This document shows, one piece after another, positions 44,405-52,573 of a stretch of 64,000 bases of DNA. Location: positions 1 through 64,000 of the forward strand of contig NZ_FWXU01000025.1 of the NCBI RefSeq assembly GCF_900176345.1, read 5' to 3'. Below the pieces are notes generated by a model. It saw nothing but the letters and a program-made list of their open reading frames with translations. It was not told the DNA's origin and searched no databases. Position 1 is the stretch's first letter. Each line of letters begins with the position of its first letter. A program made the translations under genes and the position numbers. Source of the stretch: Rhizobium sp. RU36D. GTDB taxonomy: Bacteria > Pseudomonadota > Alphaproteobacteria > Rhizobiales > Rhizobiaceae.

Positions 44405-44415
44405 GAGAGAAGACG

Positions 44416-44868
44416 ATGACCCATATCACACGCTTTGACCAACCTGCCGCAAGCACGCGGTGGAACGCCCTGAACGGCTCCACGGCAAAGGTTCTGATGC
44501 TGAGCGCCCTTTGCTCGGCCTATATCCAGGGTGCGCTCACGAAACTCTTTGATTTCAACGGCGCCATCCAGGAAATGACCCATTTCGGCCTGTTGCCTGC
44601 GCCCCTTTTCGCGGCCGGCGTGATCGCCTTCGAACTGGCGACCTCTACCATGGTCATCACGGGCCTTTATCGCCGCGTTGGAGCCCTGGCGCTTGCCGCC
44701 TTCACGCTCGCCGCAACCTTCATCGCGCTGCAGTTCTGGACGATGCCGGAAGGGCCAGAGCGCACCGGCGCGACCAACGCCTTCTTCGAGCATATCGGCC
44801 TGGTCGCGGCCTTTCTTTTTGTCGTCCGCACGGAAGCGAGCGGTCAAACGTCCAAAAAATCGGCCTAG
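44416..44868 (+). CDS. DoxX-family membrane protein (third copy)
   Basis: This 150-residue protein has four hydrophobic segments and a DoxX-like signature (YIQGALTKLFDFNGAIQEM and the FATSTMVITGLYRR-type turn). It starts 11 bases after the amidohydrolase stop, with GGAGAGAAG before the ATG. It is similar in kind, but not in sequence detail, to the DoxX proteins at 2304 and 4201. Confidence 0.85.
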   Translation: MTHITRFDQPAASTRWNALNGSTAKVLMLSALCSAYIQGALTKLFDFNGAIQEMTHFGLLPAPLFAAGVIAFELATSTMVITGLYRRVGALALAAFTLAATFIALQFWTMPEGPERTGATNAFFEHIGLVAAFLFVVRTEASGQTSKKSA

Positions 44869-44931
44869 GCGACAAGAGCGAACGGTCGCCACGCCCTAAC
44901 CTCAGATCATCCAATCAGCAGGAACCAAGCG

Positions 44932-45909
44932 ATGGATAACACACACGAATTTCTCTTGTCCCGGCGGCAGGCACTGCTCGCGGGCGCCACCCTTTCGCTG
45001 GCAACGACGCTCCCGGTCTTTGCCTCGGAAACCCTCAACGCACTTCAACAGGAAGGAACGATACCAATGACCGAGAACTATGTGACCACCAAGGACGGCG
45101 TCGACATCTTCTACAAGGACTGGGGTCCGAAGGATGCGCAGCCGATCGTCTTCCATCACGGCTGGCCGCTGTCATCAGATGACTGGGACGCGCAGATGCT
45201 GTTCTTCCTCCTCAACGGCTACCGAGTCGTGGCTCATGACCGCCGTGGCCACGGGCGCTCGCAGCAGGTCAGCGAAGGTCATGATCTCGACCACTATGCC
45301 GCCGATGCCTCGGCCGTGTTCGAAAAGCTCGACCTGCGCAATTCTGTCCATATCGGCCACTCCACCGGTGGCGGCGAAGTGGCACGCTATGTCGCCAAGT
45401 TCGGCGAACCGCAGGGCCGTGTGGCGAAAGCTGTCCTGGTCGCCGCCATCCCGCCGATCATGGTGAAGACGGAAGCCTATCCGGGCGGCCTGCCGATCGA
45501 AGTGTTCGACGGCTTCCGTTCGGCACTTGCCGCCAACCGCGCCCAGTTCTTCCGCGACGTTCCGGCCGGCCCGTTCTACGGCTTCAACCGGGATGGTGCG
45601 ACCGTGCATGAAGGCGTGATCCAGAATTGGTGGCGCCAGGGCATGATGGGTGGTGCCAAGGCCCATTACGACGGCATCAAGGCCTTTTCGGAAACCGACC
45701 AGACGGAAGACCTGAAGAACATATCCGTTCCGACGCTGGTGATGCATGGCGACGACGACCAAATCGTGCCGATCGCGGCTTCCGCCGAGATCTCGGTGAA
45801 GCTGCTCAAGAACGGCACGCTCAAGGTCTACAAGGGCTTCTCGCACGGCATGCTGACCGTCAATGCCGACGTCATCAACCCGGACCTCCTGGCCTTCGTG
45901 AAGAGCTGA
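44932..45909 (+). CDS. Alpha/beta hydrolase, non-heme chloroperoxidase-like
   Basis: This 325-residue hydrolase has the GHSTGGGE nucleophile motif, an Asp in MHGDDDQIVP and a His in GFSHGML, with an HHGWPLSSDDWD oxyanion region. It belongs to the arylesterase/cofactor-free haloperoxidase group. Unusually, a Tat-like signal (SRRQALLAGATLSLATTLPV) precedes the usual start of the family near 45067 (MTENYVTTKDG), which also has its own AAGGAA site. Both secreted and cytosolic forms are conceivable. A strong terminator follows. Confidence 0.88.
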   Translation: MDNTHEFLLSRRQALLAGATLSLATTLPVFASETLNALQQEGTIPMTENYVTTKDGVDIFYKDWGPKDAQPIVFHHGWPLSSDDWDAQMLFFLLNGYRVVAHDRRGHGRSQQVSEGHDLDHYAADASAVFEKLDLRNSVHIGHSTGGGEVARYVAKFGEPQGRVAKAVLVAAIPPIMVKTEAYPGGLPIEVFDGFRSALAANRAQFFRDVPAGPFYGFNRDGATVHEGVIQNWWRQGMMGGAKAHYDGIKAFSETDQTEDLKNISVPTLVMHGDDDQIVPIAASAEISVKLLKNGTLKVYKGFSHGMLTVNADVINPDLLAFVKS

Positions 45910-45926
45910 GCCGGATCACGCTGACC

Positions 45927-45957
45927 AGGCCGCCGCCTCACCCGCGGCGGCCTTTTT
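45927..45957 (+). terminator. Rho-independent terminator
   Basis: A perfect ten-base-pair stem AGGCCGCCGC / GCGGCGGCCT with a seven-base loop is followed directly by TTTTG, 18 bases after the hydrolase stop. It ends the gene group that starts at 41416. Confidence 0.85.
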
Positions 45958-46025
45958 GTGTCTGCGCCCTGCCCTTGTGGCCGCAGGGGCTCCCCTTCGC
46001 ACCGAATTTTCAAGAGGTGACCGTC

Positions 46026-47636
46026 ATGACCCAAACGCAGCCTGACAAGACGGGGGCCGGCAGCGCACTGGCTCCGTTTCACCATACAGCCTTCGCCGTG
46101 CTCTGGAGCGCAACGGTGATCGGCAATACCGGCACCTATATGCGCGACGTCGCGAGCGCCTGGCTCGTCGCCGATCTCTCCGCCTCTCCGGGTGCCGTCG
46201 GGCTGATCCAGGCCGCCGGCACACTGCCGATCTTCCTGCTGGCGCTGCCGGCCGGCGTGCTCGCCGACATTCTCGACCGGCGTAAGTTGCTGATGGGGAT
46301 GCAGGTGGTGCTGCTTGCGGTCAGCCTTGCCCTGACGCTGCTTGCCTGGCGCGGGCTGATCACCGTAGAGCTCCTGATCGGCCTGACGCTCATCGGCGGC
46401 ACGGCGGCGGCCATTGCGGGGCCGGCCTGGCAGTCCATGGTGCCGGATCTCGTTCCGAGATCCCAGTTGCGCAATGCGATCGCGCTGAATTCGGTCGGCA
46501 TCAATGTCTCGCGCTCCATCGGCCCGGCGGTCGGCGGTATTCTTCTCGGTGCTTTCGGTGCAGCCTTTGCCTATGCAGCAGATCTCGCCACCTATCTCTT
46601 CGTAATCGGCGCACTCCTCTGGTGGAGCAGCCCGCGGTCTGCGGACAACCATATCCCGGAACATTTCCTCGGCGCCTTCCGCGCCGGACTGCGCTATGCC
46701 CGCTCCAGCCGCAAGCTGCATGTCGTGCTTTTCAGGGCCGGCGTCTATTTCATCTTTGCAAGTGCGACATGGGCGCTTCTCCCGCTCGTCGCCAAGGATC
46801 TGCTCGGCGGTGGCGCCAGCTTTTACGGCCTGCTGCTCGGGTCGGTCGGGGCCGGCGCCATCGGCGGGGCAACCGTCCTGCCAAGACTGCGCAACCGTCT
46901 GAGTTCCGACGCCATCCTTCTCGGATCTGCCGTCCTCAGCGCCGGCGTCATGGTCGTGCTGACACTCGCACCGCCGCAATGGGCGGCATTGGCATGCCTC
47001 TTCGTGCTGGGAAGCGCCTGGATTGCGGCGCTAACGGTGCTGAATGGCGTAGCCCAGGCCGTTCTGCCGAATTGGGTGCGCGGGCGGGCCCTGGCGGTCT
47101 ACCTGACGGTCTTCAACGGAGCCATGACGGCGGGCAGCATCTTTTGGGGCCAGACGGCTGAAGCGCTGGGGCTGACCACGACGCTGCTGATCGCCGCTGC
47201 TGGACTGACACTGACGGCACTTCTGGTACATCTCGTAAAACTGCCGCTGGGTGAGGACGATCTCTCCGCTTCCCACCACTGGCCAGAGCCCATCGTGGCC
47301 GATACAGTTGACCACGCCCAAGGCCCGGTCCTCGTGCTCGTCGAGTATACCGTTGCCGCGGACGATCGTGCAGCATTCCTCCGGGTGCTCAACCTGCATG
47401 CGGAAGCACGGCGCAGAGACGGCGCCTATCTCTGGGGCGTGAGCGAGGACGCGGCCAAGCCCGGGCAGATCGTGGAATGGTTCTTAGTGGAATCCTGGGC
47501 GGAACATCTGCGCCAGCACGAGCGCGCATCCCATGCGGATGCGGAAGTCCACGGCCAGCTCATCGGTTTTCACCAGGGTCATGAGCGGCCGCTGGTACGG
47601 CATCTCATCGCCCTTCCGGGGCAATCTCGGATTTGA
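46026..47636 (+). CDS. MFS exporter with C-terminal ABM-like domain
   Basis: This 536-residue protein has a twelve-span major-facilitator domain of the EntS/MFS_3 type (GNTGTYMRDVASAWLVADLS near residue 30 and the GPAVGGILLG region). A soluble domain of about 110 residues follows, from about 425 (VLVLVEYTVAADDRAAFLRVL), resembling antibiotic-biosynthesis-monooxygenase (ABM)-type folds. The ATG at 46026 follows AGAGGTG by seven bases. It probably exports a small hydrophobic compound; the fused domain might bind or modify it. It begins a new transcript after the terminator at 45927. Confidence 0.85.
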   Translation: MTQTQPDKTGAGSALAPFHHTAFAVLWSATVIGNTGTYMRDVASAWLVADLSASPGAVGLIQAAGTLPIFLLALPAGVLADILDRRKLLMGMQVVLLAVSLALTLLAWRGLITVELLIGLTLIGGTAAAIAGPAWQSMVPDLVPRSQLRNAIALNSVGINVSRSIGPAVGGILLGAFGAAFAYAADLATYLFVIGALLWWSSPRSADNHIPEHFLGAFRAGLRYARSSRKLHVVLFRAGVYFIFASATWALLPLVAKDLLGGGASFYGLLLGSVGAGAIGGATVLPRLRNRLSSDAILLGSAVLSAGVMVVLTLAPPQWAALACLFVLGSAWIAALTVLNGVAQAVLPNWVRGRALAVYLTVFNGAMTAGSIFWGQTAEALGLTTTLLIAAAGLTLTALLVHLVKLPLGEDDLSASHHWPEPIVADTVDHAQGPVLVLVEYTVAADDRAAFLRVLNLHAEARRRDGAYLWGVSEDAAKPGQIVEWFLVESWAEHLRQHERASHADAEVHGQLIGFHQGHERPLVRHLIALPGQSRI

Positions 47637-47670
47637 GAGATAATCTGAGGCGGGGGCGCTGCGGCGCCCC

Positions 47671-48045
47671 TCAGGCTTGCGGCTGGACGTTGGTCGCCCG
47701 CTCGATGCAGGCGAGCAGTGCTTCCGCCTGATAGGGCTTCTGCAATACGCAGACGGGTGCTTCGATATGCTGGCGCACCGGCGCTTCGGCAAAGGCGGTG
47801 ATGAAAATGACAGGGACTTGATCCGCCTTGGCCCTCAACGTTGCGAAAAGCTCGATCCCGCTCATGCCGGGCATCTGGACATCGGTAATCAGACAGGCGG
47901 AGCGGCCGTTGCTTGATGAGTGCAGAAAATCCTCGGCAGACGAGAAGGTCGCGACATCGAAACCACAGGACCGCAGGAGGCTGCTCGTGGCGCGAAGGAC
48001 TTCGGCCTCGTCGTCGATCACTGAAATGAGCCGGGAAGCATGCAC
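47671..48045 (-). CDS. Single-domain response regulator
   Basis: This REC-only protein of about 124 residues has the acidic pair in VIDDE, the phospho-acceptor Asp in ITDVQMPG, Thr in FITAF and Lys in LQKPY. With no output domain it may relay or buffer phosphate. The start is uncertain. I place it at the GTG at 48045, just before the REC domain; the open frame extends to 48171 inside the next gene, without a ribosome binding site. The FixJ-like regulator upstream lies on the same strand. The giant histidine kinase at 35114 or a kinase elsewhere could be its partner. Confidence 0.75.
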   Translation of the reverse strand: MHASRLISVIDDEAEVLRATSSLLRSCGFDVATFSSAEDFLHSSSNGRSACLITDVQMPGMSGIELFATLRAKADQVPVIFITAFAEAPVRQHIEAPVCVLQKPYQAEALLACIERATNVQPQA

Positions 48046-48124
48046 CTTGATCTGCCAATCTCCGGTCGTGCCGGTTTCACCATGCCCCTTACATAGGCTC
48101 TTTCCGGCTCTCTTTCGACTATAC

Positions 48125-48766
48125 CTAGGTTTGTCGGCTATCAGAAATACCGTTGGAACGGGCGATGGCATCGGCCATCTTCACCAGGTCGGCGAAGGTC
48201 TTGGCCTTCATCTTGCGCATGATCTTGCCGCGGTGGATCTTGACCGTGATTTCGCTGAGCGCGAGCTGACCGGCAATCTGCTTGTTCATCAGCCCGCTTG
48301 TCGCCATTTCCATGACCTGCCGCTCTCGCGCCGACAAGGACAGAAAGCGTTCGCGCAATTCCCCGTCCAGTTTGTCCTCGCCCCTGGCGGCTGTGCGCCT
48401 TTCGCAGGCGGCGGCGACCGCATCGAGCATGTCCTGATCGCGAAACGGTTTCGGCAGGAAGTCGGCCGCACCGGCCTTCATCGCCCGCACCGACATGGGA
48501 ATGTCACCATGTCCGGTGACGAAGACGACCGGGATCTCGCATCCCATCTCGGTCAGCTTTTGCTGGAAATCGAGACCGCTGGTAAAGGGCAGACGAACAT
48601 CGAGAATGAGGCAGTCGGCCTCCTGCAGGCTAGCCTTGTCGTCACACAGTTCGCGCGTGGCGCCAAAGCTCTTCACACGATAGCCGACCGAACGCAGCAG
48701 GCTGTCGACCGACGTGCGAACGAGTGGTTCATCATCGACAACAAGAACAAGGGGATTGGGCGGCAT
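48125..48766 (-). CDS. FixJ/NarL-type response regulator
   Basis: This 213-residue two-domain regulator has an N-terminal REC domain (VVDDE; Asp in LILDVRLPF; Thr in FVTGHGD; Lys in LPKPF) and a C-terminal LuxR-type HTH (LSARERQVMEMATSGLMNKQ, then LSEITVKIHRGKIMRKM). The ATG at 48766 (MPPNPLVLVV) has only a weak GGGAT upstream. No histidine kinase is adjacent. With the REC-only gene and the kinase at 35114 it may form a phosphorelay (inference). Confidence 0.9.
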   Translation of the reverse strand: MPPNPLVLVVDDEPLVRTSVDSLLRSVGYRVKSFGATRELCDDKASLQEADCLILDVRLPFTSGLDFQQKLTEMGCEIPVVFVTGHGDIPMSVRAMKAGAADFLPKPFRDQDMLDAVAAACERRTAARGEDKLDGELRERFLSLSARERQVMEMATSGLMNKQIAGQLALSEITVKIHRGKIMRKMKAKTFADLVKMADAIARSNGISDSRQT

Positions 48767-48949
48767 GCTGCGATATCCCGATAATTGACAGTCAGGTTTC
48801 CATACCGTCCGACGCAGACCAGCGGCAACTATACCTGTGTATGCAAGGCTAGCACTGTCGTTTGGCAACGACCAATCACAGTACAATTTCGCCGCAGCGA
48901 CGATCGACCGAAAATACCATCCGAAGACATCAGAGGGATGGGAAATTCA

Positions 48950-49516
48950 ATGTCCATAATGATCGCTCAGTCACTCGAAAACAACCGCCAAGCGCCAGCG
49001 CAGCCGATGGGGACTCCGGTCCCTGCCGACAACCAGGTGACGCAATTGCTGCTGCAGGCCATGTCTCTGGTCGGCCATGACGCATCGACTGCCATCGATT
49101 TCATGCGCCGCGCCTCTGCTCTTGCTGCAAACGAGCAGCCCTTCGCCGAGCGTCATGACACAATCCCCTTGCATGCGCCGGGTGGCCTTGCGCCATGGCA
49201 GGTCAAGCGGTCCCGGCGCTTCATCGAAGACAATCTTGCGGGACGGATCAGCATCGATGATCTGGCAAAACTGACGCGGCTCAGCCCCAGTTATTTTTGC
49301 GCGGCCTTCAGGGCGAGCTTCGGTACCTCACCGCACGATTTCGTCTGCCGGTGCCGGGTGGACCTGGCAAAACGCCTGATGATGGAGACCGAAGCTCCTC
49401 TCTGCGAAATCGCACTCGATAGCGGCTTTGCCGACCAGTCCCATCTGTCGCGGGTCTTCCGAAGGGTAACCGGCACTACGCCGGCGGCATGGCGACGCAC
49501 ATGCCGAACCTCATGA
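48950..49516 (+). CDS. AraC-family regulator, short N-terminal domain
   Basis: This 188-residue protein has a C-terminal AraC double HTH (IDDLAKLTRLSPSYFCAAFR, then LCEIALDSGFADQSHLSRVF and TGTTPAAWRR) and only about 80 residues before it. It lacks the sugar-binding or cupin sensor of larger members. GGGA lies eight bases before the ATG at 48950; longer starts up to 48785 are open but lack a site. It is divergent from the response regulators, which may control it. Confidence 0.88.
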   Translation: MSIMIAQSLENNRQAPAQPMGTPVPADNQVTQLLLQAMSLVGHDASTAIDFMRRASALAANEQPFAERHDTIPLHAPGGLAPWQVKRSRRFIEDNLAGRISIDDLAKLTRLSPSYFCAAFRASFGTSPHDFVCRCRVDLAKRLMMETEAPLCEIALDSGFADQSHLSRVFRRVTGTTPAAWRRTCRTS

Positions 49517-49685
49517 GCCATGAGCGAACTGCTTGGACTTCCGCTTGAAGAACCGTGGATCACACGGGATTGAGACCATCTTTCACAACGACCGACAAGC
49601 AGGCGGTCCCGTAGCCCCAAAGCGGCTGCGAGGCGCCTGCTGCCGTACGTTCAGGCCATGCACCATCGCGGACCAACTGAGAAAC

Positions 49686-49719
49686 GAAAAAGGCGGCCGC
49701 AATCCGCTTGCGACCGCCT
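49686..49719 (-). terminator. Rho-independent terminator of dps
   Basis: Read on the minus strand, AGGCGGTCGC and GCGGCCGCCT form a stem with one mismatch and a nine-base loop, followed by TTTTTCGTTT. It lies 22 bases after the dps stop and points away from it. Confidence 0.8.
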
Positions 49720-49741
49720 GAAATGGGCAACTGTCGGAATT

Positions 49742-50260
49742 CTAGTTTCTATTGCGCGTGGTTTCAAAGAGGAACCAGACCCGATTTTCAGTCTCGTCGA
49801 TCCACTGCTCGATCAGGCTCGTCGTTGCGACATCGTTATAGGTGGCGCAGACCTCGTGGGCCTGGCGCATGAAGGTGGCAAGGCGTTCATTGTCGTCCCG
49901 CAGTTCCGCAAGCATGTCCTGGGGAGTAACAAAGTCGGCGTCATTGTCGAGGATGCGTTGCAGCCGGCCGATATCGGCGATGGAGCGGATGGTGGTGCCG
50001 CCGACCTTGCGTGACCGCTCCGCCACTGCGTCCGTCATGGCAAAGACCTGGTCGGCCTGTTCATCCAGCAGCAGATGATAGTCGCGGAAATTCGGTCCGC
50101 TCATATGCCAGTGGAAGTTCTTGGTCTTGATGTAGAGCGCGAAGCAGTCGGCAAGAAGCACCTTCAGTGCGCCGGCGATGTCCTGAACCGCTTCGGAGGC
50201 AAAGCCCGCCGGCGTTGCGAGCGGAGCCTTCCGTCGCGCTTTTGCAGCATGGGAATCCAT
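49742..50260 (-). CDS. dps: Dps-family ferritin-like DNA-binding protein
   Basis: This 172-residue ferritin-like protein forms dodecamers that oxidise and store iron with peroxide and coat DNA. The ferroxidase site is visible as TKNFHWHMSG (His), RDYHLLLDEQADQ (His, Asp and Glu) in the inter-subunit arrangement of Dps. A basic N-terminal tail (KARRKAP) may bind DNA. The ATG at 50260 follows AGGAGAGAG; the frame extends to 50398 but without a site. Its promoter must lie in the AT-rich 454-bp region upstream. Confidence 0.92.
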   Translation of the reverse strand: MDSHAAKARRKAPLATPAGFASEAVQDIAGALKVLLADCFALYIKTKNFHWHMSGPNFRDYHLLLDEQADQVFAMTDAVAERSRKVGGTTIRSIADIGRLQRILDNDADFVTPQDMLAELRDDNERLATFMRQAHEVCATYNDVATTSLIEQWIDETENRVWFLFETTRNRN

Positions 50261-50714
50261 AGTCTCTCTCCTGTTCCAAATGAACCGCGTGCCGGACAGA
50301 ACCTTTCTACCGGCCGCCCGAGAGGTTACGGCAGCGCGCCTACGGGTGAAACAATATGAATGTATATCACGACCATACCGAAGTATGCACCATGTCAATC
50401 ATGGCCACTCGACTAGATATTTTCCCAATAAATCAACGCCTAAAACATACGCAAATCAAAATCCGCCCGAGGCGAACTTCAAATTCAAAACATAAGTCTC
50501 AAAAAATCATACGTAGGTCTGAGACAATTCAAACCCAGGTTCAATAGATCGGCGGCATCCGTCCTGACAATCTGTGACCACTGATCAAGGCAAACCGCAG
50601 CCGCTTCTGGCACGCCAAGATCAGCGCTCGATGGGGTTCGACGACCCCAGCATCATGACCCGCAACTCGGCCCGCCAAGGCGGCCTTCAACCAACCTCAC
50701 AAGGAAAAGCAGCC
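50261..50714. promoter_or_regulatory. AT-rich regulatory region upstream of dps
   Basis: This 454-bp gap without a gene is clearly AT-richer than its surroundings, especially 50340-50560. It should hold the dps promoter (minus) and that of the small secreted protein (plus). An inverted repeat GTCTCA...TGAGAC lies around 50490-50526. No OxyR or Fur box could be identified with confidence. Confidence 0.45.
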
Positions 50715-50963
50715 ATGAAAACCATCTTTGCCGCAGCCCTTCTCGCCCTCGTCGCCGGTTCCACCGCCTTTGCCCGCGTGGAACCGATCCCGGGCTCCAT
50801 CACCTATGAAAATCCGGAGGCCCGCCTGCAGAAGGCTCCTGCCGGCTCCAGCTTTCCGCACAGCTTCCTTGCCGATGACGGCACCAAGGTCAACGAGACC
50901 TATCGCGTCAACAATGACAAGACGTTGACGCTGGTCGAGCGCAGCGTCTCCAGCGATACGTGA
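50715..50963 (+). CDS. Small secreted protein of unknown function
   Basis: The gene encodes 82 residues with a classic signal peptide (MKTIFAAALLALVAGSTAFA) and a short polar mature part (VEPIPGSITYENPEARLQKA and the final LVERSVSSDT). AAGGAA lies about nine bases before the ATG at 50715. I recognise no family. Three hairpins follow it before the next small secreted protein. Confidence 0.7.
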   Translation: MKTIFAAALLALVAGSTAFARVEPIPGSITYENPEARLQKAPAGSSFPHSFLADDGTKVNETYRVNNDKTLTLVERSVSSDT

Positions 50964-50969
50964 TCCGAG

Positions 50970-51070
50970 ATCCTCGTTCTACGAGGATAGCCGTTGGCCG
51001 GACGTGATAGCCCGGCCAACAAGATCTGCCCGGAACGCCAAGCGGGAACCGCCTTCCCTATTGGCGTTCC
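50970..51070 (+). other. Three consecutive stem-loops
   Basis: Three perfect inverted repeats follow each other: ATCCTCG-N5-CGAGGAT at 50970-50988, GTTGGCCGG-N10-CCGGCCAAC at 50993-51020 and GGAACGCCAA-N19-TTGGCGTTCC at 51032-51070. The third has an inner GGGAA/TTCCC stem. They fill the gap between two small secreted-protein genes. A transcript terminator, a processed small RNA or a structured leader of the gene at 51112 are possible. Confidence 0.55.
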
Positions 51071-51111
51071 CGGCTCCCCCCTCTCAATAAATCCAAGAAA
51101 GGAACAGACCC

Positions 51112-51471
51112 ATGCGGACGTTGCTGCTTACGATCCCGGTCGCTCTATGCAGCGGCATTGGCGCGCTGGCAAGCCTTCCTCCGTTCGAGGAGCTTCGCCG
51201 TGACATCTTTCCACCGGCCAAGACCGAAAGGCCCACGACCGAATTTGGCCCGCTTTGCTCTCCGGGAACCGGGGATGGCCGGGACGTTGCTGTTCGCCTG
51301 CCCGCAGCATCATCCGCCGACGGCACCATTCCAGGCATGGATGGCCTGCTTCCTTCCAGCCCCGGCGGCACCGCCCCATCTTCCACTATGTGCCACATTA
51401 CCTCCACCAAGGGCCCTCGACTTGCCCCACAGGTCGGCCGCCACGACGCGATCCGGCTGTCAGAGGGATGA
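51112..51471 (+). CDS. Hypothetical secreted protein, possibly degraded
   Basis: This 119-residue frame begins with a signal-like segment (MRTLLLTIPVALCSGIGALA) and AAAGGAAC lies about seven bases upstream. The rest is proline/serine/glycine-rich (LPAASSADGTIPGMDGLLPS) with no recognisable domain. It might be a real secreted protein or one whose C-terminal part has shifted frame. It converges with the LysR gene at 51531. Confidence 0.4.
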   Translation: MRTLLLTIPVALCSGIGALASLPPFEELRRDIFPPAKTERPTTEFGPLCSPGTGDGRDVAVRLPAASSADGTIPGMDGLLPSSPGGTAPSSTMCHITSTKGPRLAPQVGRHDAIRLSEG

Positions 51472-51530
51472 AGGCCGCATCGGTCGAAGCAGCTTGTGAC
51501 TCTTGCCAAGACGAATTGACGGCAAAGGCT

Positions 51531-52448
51531 TCAGGCGGCGCCGGCTTGCTGCGGCCTGGCGGTGAGCCATGTCGTGAACCGAAGCACGGCGCTTTTCTCC
51601 GCTCGGCCCGTGGGCACCACCACGAAATAGGCGCCTGGCGGCACGAGGGCCGCATCGCCCAAGCGCACGAGGCGCCGCTGTGCCAGGAGTTCGTCGACCA
51701 GCCGGTTCCAGCCGAGTGCGACGCCTTGGCCGTTCAGGGCGGCATAGATGGCCTCGGTATAGAAGCTGCACCGCAGGCCTGGACGCCGGCCCGACCGGCT
51801 GGCACCGAAGCTCGCCAGCCAGTCATCCCAGCCGATCCACATGGGATCCTCGGCCTCATTCGAGATCAGGGGAAGAGATACGATGTCCGCCGGCGAGAGA
51901 GACGTCGCCTTAGCTGCGGCGAACTCCGCGCTGCAGACCGGGAAGACCTCGTCGTCAAACAGTTTCTCCACGCGACAGCGCGGCCAGTTGCCATCGCCGA
52001 AACGAATGGCCACGTCGACCTCCCCCTGGTCGAGAATGGGCATGGTGTCCTGGCTGACGATGCGCAGGCGGATATCCGGATAGAGCCTTGAGAATTCCGA
52101 AATGCGCGGCAGCAGCCAGAAGTGCGAGAAGGCCACCGTAGCGGAGATGGTCAGGTCGTCGCCGGCGCTTTCCCGCTTCAACTCGGAGGATGCTTCCGCG
52201 ATCAGGCTGAAGGCGGCACTGGCCGCTGCCGCCAGCGTTCGCCCCTGCGGCGTCAGCGTCACCTTGCGATGGGAGCGGGCAAAGAGCGACACCCCGAACT
52301 CCTCCTCAAGCGCATGGATCTGCCGGCTCACGGCCGCCTGGGTCACGCCAAGCTCCTGCGCCGCCCGGGTGAAGCTCGAAAGGCGCGCCGCCGCTTCGAA
52401 CGCCGTTAGCGCGGTCATCGGGGGTAGCTGGCGTCTCAGGCTTTTCAT
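51531..52448 (-). CDS. LysR-family regulator (GcvA-like) of betaine locus
   Basis: This 305-residue LysR protein of the GcvA-like subgroup has an HTH at about residues 10-65 (SSFTRAAQELGVTQAAVSRQ) and the LPPMTALTAFEAAARL start of that group. I chose the ATG at 52448 (MKSLRRQLPPM), with GAGG five bases upstream; a start at 52478 is also possible. It diverges from the Rieske oxygenase gene, and a perfect 17-bp palindrome with T-N11-A symmetry lies between them. It is therefore the probable activator of the demethylation operon. Confidence 0.9.
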   Translation of the reverse strand: MKSLRRQLPPMTALTAFEAAARLSSFTRAAQELGVTQAAVSRQIHALEEEFGVSLFARSHRKVTLTPQGRTLAAAASAAFSLIAEASSELKRESAGDDLTISATVAFSHFWLLPRISEFSRLYPDIRLRIVSQDTMPILDQGEVDVAIRFGDGNWPRCRVEKLFDDEVFPVCSAEFAAAKATSLSPADIVSLPLISNEAEDPMWIGWDDWLASFGASRSGRRPGLRCSFYTEAIYAALNGQGVALGWNRLVDELLAQRRLVRLGDAALVPPGAYFVVVPTGRAEKSAVLRFTTWLTARPQQAGAA

Positions 52449-52480
52449 CGCGTCCTCGTCCTGCAGCAGTCGCACCATCA

Positions 52481-52497
52481 CATTACCTGAGGTAATG
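52481..52497. promoter_or_regulatory. LysR operator: perfect 17-bp palindrome
   Basis: CATTACCTGAGGTAATG is perfectly symmetrical about its central G and contains the LysR-type T-N11-A core (T at 52483, A at 52495). It lies just upstream of the LysR start and 77 bp before the Rieske gene. This is the expected position for an autoregulatory and activating site. Confidence 0.7.
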
Positions 52498-52573
52498 TCA
52501 AGCCATCGCATTTATGCGGTTGAAACCCCTGTGGAGCCTGCGATCATCTCATGATTTCCAATAAGGGTGCGTC

